Assembly (NCBI GenBank): GCA_949987565.1
Contig: OX465119.1
Coordinates: forward strand, 6,980,694-7,044,693
Source: Luidia sarsii
Taxonomy: Eukaryota; Echinodermata; Asteroidea; Paxillosida; Luidiidae
DNA length: 64,000 nucleotides
Direction of reading: 5' to 3'
Below are positions 45,701-54,200 of this stretch, piece after piece. The notes under the pieces were generated by a model, which was given only the letters and a program-made list of their open reading frames with translations, did no database searches and was not told the DNA's origin. A program made the translations under genes and the position numbers. The number at the start of each line of letters is the position of its first letter. Position 1 is the stretch's first letter.

Positions 45701-48164
45701 TATGTAGTGAGATCACTACAGGGAGAGCTGCATGCTGTATATCATGATAATCCTGGTAGACATTTATTTCAATGGTCTTTACTATAGCTGAGGTGAGGAT
45801 AGTTCACCATTTCCTTCTTCGATCTTCACAAGGCCCTAGTTTTTAGCTATTGGGCTAGACATTCTAAATCCTGAGTTTGGAACCATTGTTCAGAATTATT
45901 ATGATTTTTTGAATATATTTTAATGAAGTCCCATACACTTTGTGCACAAAACATGCAGGAGCGTTTTGGGGTAGGAATGGAGGGTACAGGTACGAATCCC
46001 GCTGATGTCATTGTTTTAAAGAGAACCAGATGCGGAAAAGCGTATAGCCAACAGACAAATCTCTAGTTTATCACAGTACTTATCCTTGGAAAACAGTGGT
46101 GAAGACAATTTTACCTATCAATCACAGTGAGACTTGTATTTTCAAGGCTCGAAATCACTCAGAAGATCCAAAATTAACTGCTATCAGTTACAGGTAGTGT
46201 TCACCATTTGCGAAGGTCAAAGAATTGCTTCCATACTTGATCATACTCAATGTATACCGGTTCATAAAATAGCACATCTGCGTAGGTTTCAGCTCAATTC
46301 ATGTCATGGGAAAAAACGTGGGCAAAAAAACAAAATGCTAAGTTTTTTTCCAGACATATCGTAGAGGGCAGAATTTTTTAAAGGAACTCTTAGCAGTGCT
46401 GTAGTCGAGTCCTTCCCTTCGGAGTCAGAGTCAAAGTTTCTTTTTTCCAGATAATGATTATTTCAATTAAAGTTTATATTCAATGGCGTTTTGACTTAAA
46501 ATTATACATGAAAGGTATGTTTTTGTTTCGGTGTTATTAAAAAAAACATAGCTAAATGTTTGTTCATGACATCGTTGATCGGCGATATGCGCACAAAACT
46601 TTGTAAAAAGTCTGCCTATGGCCATGTACGAGTCTATGGTAGTGGCCACAGCCAATTCCCATAGACTCATGCATTTTTTTTGGCCGTAGCCAAGTGATTC
46701 TGACACTCAAAAAAAAATATGCTGTTGCATTTTTTGCTATATTTAAAAAAAAAAAAATCGCTAGATTAAAAAGTGAAATGCATTTAGCGATGCAGCACAG
46801 GGTATTTTGAATGCTGCGTGAAGCGCATATTATTTCTATAACCCCAATTATGTCCTAGAGGGGTACCTACAGTACAATTGGGCAATTGTGAAGAGCCACA
46901 AATACATCACATGCACACGTAAAGGGCTTTCCCATTCTAAAAGTAGTGTACTGTATGTATCGTGTGTAATAGTGTACATGCATGACGCAACGTCGCCATT
47001 AGCACAGCATGTGCATTTTGCTGTGAGTAATAATTACAAGTATGGGCTTTAATTTGATATACATTGTGTAAAAGAAATAACACACTTATCCATGCCTGTT
47101 ATCTGGTTAAGTATTCAACAAACTTGATTCTCAGTCTCACTTATTGGTACTGTCAGTACACATGCAAAAAATGAGTATTCTGGTTGTTAAAAAGTTACAT
47201 GCACGTTGTGCATGCTGGGAAAAAAATGCACAAGCAAAAACCCACATGCCCTGGTGCATGCATTCACCTGGGTAAATCGAGCCCTGGATACATTACAAAC
47301 TTTCTGATGAGTATTTTTCTCAAATTTGTAATGTTCATGAATTGGGTACTTTGCAAATTGTGTGACAGGGAACAACTGAGTTTTTAAAAATAGCAAAGAA
47401 CACTTTGACTGGACCGGGACTTGAACCCAAGACTTCTTGTTTTGCATAGCAGTGCTCTTACCATCTGAGCTATCCAGCCCTTAGATGGTGGCCTCCCCAA
47501 ATAGTTAACCAGTCTTTGCCTTGGTGGGGGCACCAGCTAGAAGCATTCAACCATTTCTGCCACATTTCTCCAGGGATCATGACCCCACTTTTGTGAAAGC
47601 TTTCATAATAGCTCGGATGGTAAGAGCACTGGAATGCTAAACTAGAGGTCTCGGATCCAAGTCTTGGTCTAGTTAAAGTTTTCTTTGCCATTTTTCAAAA
47701 TTGCTATTTTTCTAAATTCACCTGTTCAGTTTTTAACGTTAAATGAGGCATGTTGCTTTTGGTGGCCCTCCTGTCAAATATTTGTGGACAAAGAGTCAAA
47801 ATCTAGTAGTGTTGCAGGTTCTTCTATGCCAGATTTATGTAACTGAGTGGTTTGTAAACTGTTGTCATTGGTGCAAAACTAAAGAAAACTTAAGAAATGA
47901 AAAGAGTAGGAACTAAATAGCTTGGGTAATTTCATTGATACTGCTGTGAATGCTGATGGCTGTCAGTGTTATGCCTATTCTATCATTCATTATTTGTATC
48001 TTGTTAACATTTGTTAAATCTTGATTTTTATCATCTTTGACAGCAAAATTACAGCCAACCCATTGGTGCGGATCTCACGCATGCCAGATCCTGTTCGATA
48101 CGATCAGAGTGTCTTACCATATGAACCCTTGAACCGACCAGCCCAAGCAGATGAGGATGACTGA
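27702..48164 (+). CDS. SMC6: SMC6, C-terminal 646 residues (13 exons, 5' part outside)
   Basis: SMC6 pairs with SMC5 in the SMC5/6 complex, a DNA-entrapping ATPase needed for homologous-recombination repair and chromosome segregation. The exons are 27702-27880, 30018-30196, 30786-30896, 31384-31580, 31735-31894, 38069-38296, 40729-40866, 42632-42750, 43374-43473, 44105-44263, 44537-44689, 45582-45679 and 48044-48164. All have GT/AG borders, and all join in phase with no stop until TGA at 48162-48164. The chain runs from the end of the first coiled coil through hinge, second coiled coil and ABC C-lobe. SMC6 rather than SMC5 is indicated by [16 protein letters not shown] and DEFDVFMDMVNRR. The Walker A half is missing from the window, so the intron before 27702 would exceed 27 kb. 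The gene looks intact despite transposons in five or more introns. Confidence 0.93.
28018..28360 (-). repeat. tRNA-like repeat family, antisense arm and body
   Basis: GAGACCTCTAGCTTCATGTACC and CCACCTGAGCTGTCAAATCC correspond to the antisense tRNA-like arm seen better at 47.4 and 63.3 kb. The downstream GATGCAAACAGCAAATTGTT and CAGGGATCACTC are shared with the copy at 39.75-39.95 kb. Intronic, degenerate. Confidence 0.5.
28621..29778. mobile_element. hAT-like element with 8-bp duplication
   Basis: The termini TAAGGCTGTTGTCG and CGACAACAGCCTTA are perfect 14-bp inverted repeats, and GTGCTCAG flanks both (28613-28620, 29779-29786). An 8-bp duplication and a TA-G-G-type terminus fit the hAT superfamily. 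Subterminal GACATGTCGACAAG occurs in inverted pairs. A stop-free stretch of about 215 codons (28629-29276) has no ATG start and no hAT transposase motif, so I do not call it a gene. It lies in SMC6 intron sequence. Confidence 0.8.
30650..30745. repeat. Imperfect tandem hairpins, TTTTCCGCTT motif
   Basis: AGCTTTTCCGCTTTGTTGAA and AGCGGCGGAAAAGCT pair in a strong stem at 30707-30742. About 55 bp upstream a similar CCTTTTCCGCTTCGCCGAAG half is present. Intronic; it may be a small mobile-element end. Confidence 0.55.
31965..34369 (-). mobile_element. Penelope-like element copy 2, with inverted 3'-end copy at its 5' side
   Basis: The main body lies on the - strand from about 34042 down to 31965. 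At its 5' side a + strand copy of the 3' region follows (34045-34369), so both outer ends carry the same CTAAATTTTA...GACGTTTCGATCC tail, head to head. ACATTTAAAACC (31953-31964) and ACATTTAAAGCC (34370-34381) form a 12-bp target duplication with one difference. It sits in the intron after the SMC6 exon 31735-31894. Confidence 0.85.
32236..34030 (-). pseudogene. Penelope RT and GIY-YIG, copy 2
   Basis: On the - strand the RT runs from [15 protein letters not shown] through [16 protein letters not shown] and [11 protein letters not shown], with a long open frame (33749-32952). The GIY-YIG part (32771-32364) has [16 protein letters not shown] and [12 protein letters not shown] frame break lies between them near 32950, another after LKNG at about 32450. 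The N-terminal part before RKLQEK is missing: the 5' end stops within the KPADKGSAVVIMD block at about 34030. Confidence 0.82.
34445..34710 (-). repeat. TTAA-family element fragment
   Basis: CTTGACTATGCGACGGGCCC, GCAGCAGTAATTGTGCAATTG and GATCGAGGGATACCGCGCTG are shared with the complete copies at 50.15-50.72 and 53.27-53.94 kb. The termini are missing. Orientation relative to those copies is the same; the strand is arbitrary. Confidence 0.65.
34711..36880. other. SMC6 intron, AT-rich, no gene seen
   Basis: Between the TTAA-family fragment and the GC-rich insert I see no exon and no clear element ends. Short TACATG words occur near 35227 and 35935. Confidence 0.5.
36881..37960. other. GC-rich insert of unknown type in SMC6 intron
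   Basis: From the C-run at about 36884 to AGTGCCGGAAAACC the base composition jumps well above the intron around it. It contains CCCCACAAGTGGGG and GCCAAAGGGGGTTTTCC but no long frame with family resemblance on either strand. Borders lack clear inverted or direct repeats. It could be a solo terminal repeat or a piece of an unrecognised retroelement. Confidence 0.4.
38399..39744. repeat. Element with GAGACC-rich subterminal repeats
   Basis: CAGTGTTGTA at 38399 and TACAACACTG ending at 39744 are inverted. Next to each lies a run of GAGACC/GGTCTC words (38430-38520 and 39583-39740), mirrored in orientation. CAGTGTTG-type ends with such subterminal runs suggest a non-autonomous hAT. No clear 8-bp flank duplication is visible, and the interior is AT-rich without coding. 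Confidence 0.5.
39755..39960 (-). repeat. tRNA-like repeat family, antisense copy
   Basis: ACCTCTGGATTAATGTACCA, GCACTCTTACTGCCTGAGCT and ATCCACGCCTTAGATGGTAA form the antisense tRNA-like arm. The body AATTTAACTTTTATTTGC...TTGTTGTAAACCTGGCTACA matches the copies at 28 and 63.5 kb. Confidence 0.6.
39989..40195. repeat. Foldback element, about 32-bp arms
   Basis: CTGTAGTCTTGGTTCAAGAT and its continuation GTTGTTCGTT are inverted at CAACAACGTCTTGAACCAAG. The centre holds a second small palindromic pair, CACACGCATACGTA and CACACGTACGTATGCG. Confidence 0.75.
40950..42567 (+). mobile_element. Penelope-like element copy 3, 5'-truncated
   Basis: It starts within the RT (CTTGGCCCTGGTCAAAGG), has [11 protein letters not shown], then the linker [21 protein letters not shown] and the 3' tail, ending with GATTTACATTTTGGTAATTT to TATATC, an extension also present after copy 2. 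The frame 41000-41809 is open over the RT and linker. A deletion removes part of the Cys motif region (PPLDI joined to the CTSKC block), and an (ATATCAG)n expansion lies at 42084-42128. Intronic in SMC6, same strand as the gene. Confidence 0.85.
42084..42128. repeat. (ATATCAG)n expansion within Penelope copy 3
   Basis: About six units of GATATCA replace the single CGATATCAGATATGAG of the other copies, near the 3' end of the GIY-YIG frame. Confidence 0.9.
43668..43800 (-). repeat. tRNA-like repeat family, rearranged copy
   Basis: The antisense arm GACGTGAACCAGAGACCTCT is joined, after a short gap, to sense-arm sequence GGGCCGAACAGCTTGATTAG and AAGAGCACTGG. Both arms of the family thus meet, with most of the body deleted. 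Confidence 0.55.
45680..48043. other. Last SMC6 intron
   Basis: Apart from the tRNA-like pair at 47.4-47.7 kb, I see only AT-rich sequence, A/T runs and a short GCCAATTCCCATAGACTCA / TGAGTCTATGG-type foldback at about 46.6 kb (CCATGTACGAGTCTATGG and CCCATAGACTCATGCA). Confidence 0.5.
47393..47695. repeat. tRNA-like repeat family, inverted pair
   Basis: The left arm, read antisense, is GGGCTGGATAGCTCAGATGG, AAGAGCACTG, GGGTTCAAGTCCCGGTCCAG. The right arm, read on the + strand, is AATAGCTCGGATGGTAAGAG, GAGGTCTCGGATCCAAGTC, then GTTTTCTTTGCCATTTTT. The two tRNA-like arms face each other about 110 bp apart. The A and B box words survive, the D-arm is irregular, so these are not functional tRNA genes. 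Confidence 0.65.
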
Positions 48165-48740
48165 GTGTGATCAATGGACAGACTTGATTTAACTGCTAAA
48201 TATGCTCATTAGTGTAGATTAGATGATCACCACATTATGATATCAATACTGGATTGGCCTTCTTGGCCACATGTGCCTTATGGGGTCTGTACTTGCTTCA
48301 AAGTTAAAGGATGTGCAGTCTTTGCTCATTGTGGAATGTCCATCATTTCCAGGTGTGGGAGTGCTTCTACAGTAATTGTCTCAAATTGGACTCCTAAGTA
48401 TGACAAGATTTTTATCATTTTCTTTCCCTTTTTTTTTTTTTAATTGAGTAAAAGATGTGTGCTACAATGAAAAGAAAGTGAAGAATTAGCAATAGGCAAA
48501 TGTTATAAGTTAACCAGGCTCTGCCAAGCACATGTTTGTACCATGCATTCTGAGCATATGCACATGCACACTGCTGATGACTACAATATAATTACCGTAT
48601 GCATTTTGATCTACCGTAGTTGCCTGTTTGGTCTGTTCGTCATTACACAATATTGGTAATACATTTTGAAAAATGTCGGGTTTAGGCTGGTGTGAGCTCA
48701 TATACCTTTTCCTGTATTCCCTCTACAATAAAGAAAATTG
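48165..48740 (+). other. SMC6: SMC6 3' untranslated region (inferred)
   Basis: The TGA is followed by AT-rich sequence with no splice acceptor in use, up to the polyadenylation signal AATAAA at 48727-48732. Extent is inferred from that signal only. Confidence 0.5.
48727..48732 (+). terminator. AATAAA polyadenylation signal
   Basis: Canonical hexamer in CTACAATAAAGAAAATTG, about 560 bp after the SMC6 stop codon, followed by a TG-rich stretch. Confidence 0.55.
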
Positions 48741-50147
48741 TCAACTACTGGACTCAAATAATATAGTTTAGGTTATACAGGTAATATGTTAAAAACATGA
48801 CAAGCATAATGTAAAAGCACAACATTGATTCCAGGCAAAATAGGCAAATTAATGTTACACTAGTGCTAGGATTAAACTTAAACATCTCTTTCTGTCCATT
48901 AGCCATTTGGTATTTTGTTATTACATGTATTTGGTAAGTCTGTGTGCCCATTCTACACTTATAGTAGTGTCCAGCCTTAATCCAATTCAAAAGTTACCTT
49001 TGATTTCTGTATTGCAAAAACTTAGTTTCAAAGAGCATTTGGATCCGACCATGAACATTTCAAAGTTCCAAAATCATGTGTATTTTTTATTTATTTTTCC
49101 ACTTTCTTCTACTTGATGTTTCTGTAGTAGTATACTGTACACTATGTCTTGTTCCTTAAAGTTACAACTAAAATGGGAAGGGATTTCATTTGGGGCTCAC
49201 TCAGCATATGGAATAAGTTCAATGAACAATATTTATAATGGATCATGCTTTCATCAAATCACAGGTCAAGTCCAAGTCTGAGTCAACATGTGCATATTTG
49301 AGTTATTTGTTCTCAGGACTAAAGTCAAAGCCTAAGACATGGAAAATAAGTCTCCAGTCAGACTTGAGTCTAAGTCACACCATACAAGTCTTGCCTCCGA
49401 GCTCTCTCTCACCTTATCACCTTCCACTGTTTTGAGTATAGGTTGCCAAGGAACAATTCTCAATAATAAGCACACACAAAAACATAAACATAAAGGAACA
49501 TAAAGGAACACTGGAGAACTGCTTTTACTTTTGCTTTTCTGAATTTAAGCTTTTTCTATTTGTTTTAAATGCAACACCAGACACTAGTTTACATGTATAA
49601 AAGTTTTTTTCATTAGCAAATGTTTTGTGGTTTGTCATAAATGTTTAATAAAATAGTTAACCACAGAAGGGAATGGAAATCAGTCATTTAACTTTGGCAG
49701 CAGAGTTCTAGCTTCTATTACTGGCTCTATTTCCTGTATTTCACAACCATTCACGCTGAGATATGTGCCATGCACTCTTCCACATAGACCAATTTGTCTT
49801 TTGCAGACTCCCCTCCAAAAAATACATATGCGAGCAAGGTTGCTGCGTACAAGACTAAATATCTCCCCAATCTAAGGTGTTCTGAACCAACTTACCCATC
49901 TCATCTACCGGTACCATACATTGCCGCATAGACCAGCACACACTTTACAAGGCTGTCAATACACAATACACATTTGTGCTAGAAAGCAGTTGAATAGCTC
50001 AATAGCTCAAGGGATGACAATAACGGGAGGAAGAGTTTAGTAGGTACCGGTATGGATATACCTCAACATGCCCCCATTAGGTTTAGACCCTTGACTAGCC
50101 TTTGAGTGCATCCTGGTCATCATCAAAAGCAGACTCCCATTAATTAA
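48741..50147. other. Intergenic, SMC6 to neurexin-like gene
   Basis: No exon seen. A degenerate AAGTC repeat lies at about 49257-49400 (TCAAGTCCAAGTCTGAGTCA and related words), and a short AACATAAAGG tandem at about 49480-49510. Confidence 0.5.
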
Positions 50148-50722
50148 CCACTTCGCGCTTGGACCTCTGAAATCGGAGCTCCGTTGGTTTGACTATGCCA
50201 TGGGGCCCTCCACATCTGGGCACCACTATTGTCCACATTAGATCAGCAGCAGTAATTGTGCAATTGTGGGACCTTTACTGTGGATGATCGAGGGATACCG
50301 CGCTGCCGCTGAGAGCACACGGGGGACATTGTGCTAGCATGCCACACAGCCCAATGGTCGTCGGTCAGGCAGTGGAATTCAACCCACATTCTTCACCGCA
50401 ATCTGTACACTCGGTTGGAGCTGACTAACTCGAAGATTTGACTGCCTGGAGTGGAGGCTGGAGTCTGCGGTCAGGGATTGACAGCACCGTACATGCACAC
50501 ACACACAAGTCTGTTACGCTCCATTGACGACACACAATGGGGCCTTTTTCGAACAGATAATCTCTTGACAAAAGCCACAACAACGTCCGAATTGTGCCAG
50601 GTTTTACTCTCTTGCACCCATAGTATACTCTTATCGATTTATTTCGATTTGAAAATGATGCATTGTTCAAAAAACCCTGTATGGTGGTCCTGGGCACTGT
50701 AAAACCACCCGGCACGAAGTGG
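50148..50722. mobile_element. TTAA-family non-autonomous element, copy 2
   Basis: It starts CCACTTCGCGC after TTAA (50144-50147) and ends GCACGAAGTGG before TTGA (50723-50726), the second flank differing from TTAA by one base. Interior words are shared with the copies at 34.4 and 53.3 kb. TTAA flanks and a CC-start suggest piggyBac-type ends. No transposase. Confidence 0.7.
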
Positions 50723-51264
50723 TTGAAGGTTATTGTAAGGGGTTACTCCTTGAAATATTCTGTATATTCTATATAATTGTTATGTTCTTTAGTACATTAT
50801 AATCCAGCATGACCTTACCCTGGGCTTTTATTGAACCTTGTCAGCTGATTTCATTACACCTACTCTACAAGCATCAATGATCTGTCAGATTTGTATTTGC
50901 TACCAGATTACCCCCCCCCCTCCCTATCCACAATTCCTTTGCATGTCTTATATACATACATGTACATGAATGAATGGATGAATGAGAAGCAGAGCCCTTG
51001 ATGAAGCAGTTCAAGAAGTTGTAGGGGTATATACTCTCAAAGTAATTTCACCAGAATTGAATACGATGAATAAGCAAGTAGGAGGCACAAATGTCAGACC
51101 GACAAAATGATAATTGGCAGGACTGCTATGGTAATGATCCTTTCCTGTCAGCCCCGGATGAGCTTCGTCATAGTGGCTATGCACACACTTTGCAGTGACC
51201 TAACTCCTTAAAAGACCTTGCTGCATTAAGTAGTTTCCTTTGCAAAAGCTCAACCTCCTCCAAT

Positions 51265-54200
51265 ATGGAGCATAAGTTACTTTGCTTGGTACTTTTGCTC
51301 AATATTTTTATGTACTCGGGGGAGTCCTTTACATTTACTAAAACAGATTCCTCTTTCCTGGAATTCTTCCCAGATTGGTTGCCAACATCAATACAAGGAG
51401 CTTCATTCAAATTCAAAACCAAGGAGGCAAATGCTCTATTATACCTTCATCACTTTGCTAACAAAACTAAAGATGAACCTGATTACCTCTTTTGGTTTGA
51501 ACTTCAACATGGGCAGCTTGTTGCAAACCACCAACTTGATAGTCACCTAGAAACGTAAGTTCCATCACTGTTCTTTATAATCTGTCAAGTGTCTTTATTA
51601 TGCCTTTTGGACATGCAGCTCATTACCCCGGAATAGCATTCTTAGATCCTGTGTTGTTTCACTTTAAGATGTCTGTGTAGTGATCTGGCTGGACTGTCAG
51701 GTTAAGCACTGCATCCACACTTGACATTAAATTGCACAAATTATCTCAATAAAAAAACCCATTAATTTTCTGACCTTCATGTAAATATTGTTTCCATTAT
51801 TTGACATTGTTATGTGGTCACATCTGCCATCATTTTTACAGCTGTTGCTTTAAGAGCATGTGAATTTTAAACTAGCATAATATAAATTTTGTCTTAAGAT
51901 CTGGGTAATAATTACTTGTATTTTTGCACTTGTTTTGTAGCATAAATAATGTTTGGATAAATTGCAGCATAGATTTTACAGATTCCAAAATATAATGGAT
52001 GGTCACAATCTCACAAATTTGAATTTGAGAATTTAACTTAATATGAATATAAAACCTACTGGTACTCCTATTTACATCATAGCAAAACAAACTATTAAAG
52101 CAGTATATGTGTATACCGGTAAGTATGTTTGACTAGCACAAAGGTCAGCTTCAATCAATATTTCAACATAGAATCCAATAAATTTTAATGCCGATTTTAT
52201 AAAGAAAAAAAACATGAAGGAAAAAGTAATCAGGAAAAACAAACAAAACCCAACAAACATTTTGTGAAATGAGCACCAGAAAAGTTAAATTACTTAAGTA
52301 GGGTTCTTCCTGGAAGTCATCCTTACACAACATGGACTCAGAATATCTATCTTAGGTCAGATTTATCTGAAAGGCTTCCTTTGTGCAGCCTTGGACCTTC
52401 AGGATTCAGCAACATCATTGAAAATCCTGATGTAAGTTTTAATGGCCACATTCTGCAGAAAACCTTTTGTTATAACATAAGGCACATAATAATTTATTTC
52501 AATTTGAACGCTCCTTTACAGGAACATTTGTACATTACATCATTTTGAGTATTTACTCTCAACCCATACTTTGGGTTCTTCAAAATGGTCAAAAGCTATA
52601 GAAACATATTGAGTAAGAATTCAACGCAACACAAACAAATTATTGCAATGTGTGACTTCAAATTTGTTCTCATGATATGCACTATGTCATCTGGTGCTTC
52701 ATGAATGGCAGCATTTTATAGAAGACTCCGAAGGTATCGACCATTGACAGTGGAAAGGTCAACTCTTTCTGGGCTTTGCTCAGAGAACTCTGGACAGATA
52801 AGTCTTTAAAAGTGATTGAGATGGGTCAGGACATTCAAGGTTATGCCAGAAACAAAAACAGTTAAGGTTTTTTTCATGTCATCATGGTAACCACATTTCT
52901 ATTTACAAACTTGTGTATGCTTTTGATTAGAAATTGTTCCTATGTTCTTAAATTAAAATGAATAGCATGAACAAATTTCATTTCAAATACAGTAACTAAA
53001 GAGTCAGACAGGTAAATACCAATGTTGTGGGAACATCAAGACAATAAAAATTCAAACGAAGAACAACATGCAGCAGAACTGCACATGACAATCAATTGGA
53101 AGTATCATATAATGTATGCCCCATTTAATTTGATCACATGTATGTATGAAGAAGAAAAACTGAACAAAATTTCAGCAGTTTTCATTGCCCTGATGGTTCA
53201 TGGTGATGGGTATACTAGTGATATGCATGCAAAAAATTTTACTGGTTAGATTTTGTTGACCTTAACCACTTCGTGCCGGGACCTCCGAAATTGGGGCTCC
53301 GTTGGTTTGACTATGCGACGGGCCCTCCAAATCTGGGCACAACTATTGTCCACATTTTAAACAAAGACTCTTTTCAGCTTAGAACAAAGCAATACGAATC
53401 AGTACAAAGACCCTTATTGACGCAAGTTGACACATGAATTGCAAGATTAGCAGCAGTAATTGTGCAATTGTAGGACCTTTACTGTGGATGATTGAGGGAT
53501 AGTGTGCTGCCGCTGAAAGCACACGGGGGACATTGTGTTGGCATGCCAAAGCCCAATGGTCGTCGGTCAGGAAGTGGAATTCCACCCACATTCTTCACCG
53601 CAATCTGTACGCTCGGTTGGGGCCGACTAACTCAAGATTTGACTGCCTGGAGTGGAGGCTAGTCTGCGGTCAGGGATCATACACGCACACACACACACAC
53701 AAGTCTGTTATGCTCCATTGACGATGCACCAATTGGCCCTTTTTTGAACAGATAATCTTTTGACAAAAGCCACAACGATGTCTGAATTGTGCCAGGTTTT
53801 ACTCTCACACCCATAGTATACCCTTATTGATTTATTTCACAGAAATATATTTTTCTGATTGTTTTAGCGAGATTTGAAAATGATGCATTGTTAAAAAAAA
53901 ACGGTATGGCGGTCCTGGGCGCTGTAAAATGAAGCAAAGTGGTTAACTATTATACAGCACCACTATGAGAACGGCACGTCATGTGATTCTACTGTATGTA
54001 CATGTATACAGTCTACCAGATGGACAACTTAAAAGATGGGTCCCTTTCTTACTCCATGCTTGTACAATCCCTTCCAACCTGTCCAAAGACCAAGTTTGTG
54101 TGCATTCTCTTTTGTATTAATATCTGGCTTTCTGCACTGGTTAATGAGGTACACACTGCAGTCGCTGTGAAGTCTTTTATTTCTTTGTCTTCCATTCAAG

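Larger units (their letters stand above)
44105..48164 (+). other. SMC6: SMC6 ABC-head C-lobe exons and stop
   Basis: 44105-44263 reads [20 protein letters not shown]. 44537-44689 carries the ABC signature [14 protein letters not shown] and the Walker B segment [11 protein letters not shown], with the acidic Asp-Glu pair. 45582-45679 supplies [16 protein letters not shown] and FIFLTPLDM. 48044-48164 ends [14 protein letters not shown] and a DEDD tail. All residues needed on this half of the ATP site are present. Confidence 0.93.

Noticed and set aside
27702..48164. SMC5 instead of SMC6
   Set aside because: SMC5 has a different signature neighbourhood after Walker B (DEINQGMDPINER). Here it is DEFDVFMDMVNRR, and the hinge has CREAFT...GDQV, both typical of SMC6.
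52389..52432. Small extra neurexin-like exon after TTTGTGCAG
   Set aside because: Exon 51265-51554 joins 56096-56280 in phase and rebuilds a continuous laminin G domain, so nothing is missing.
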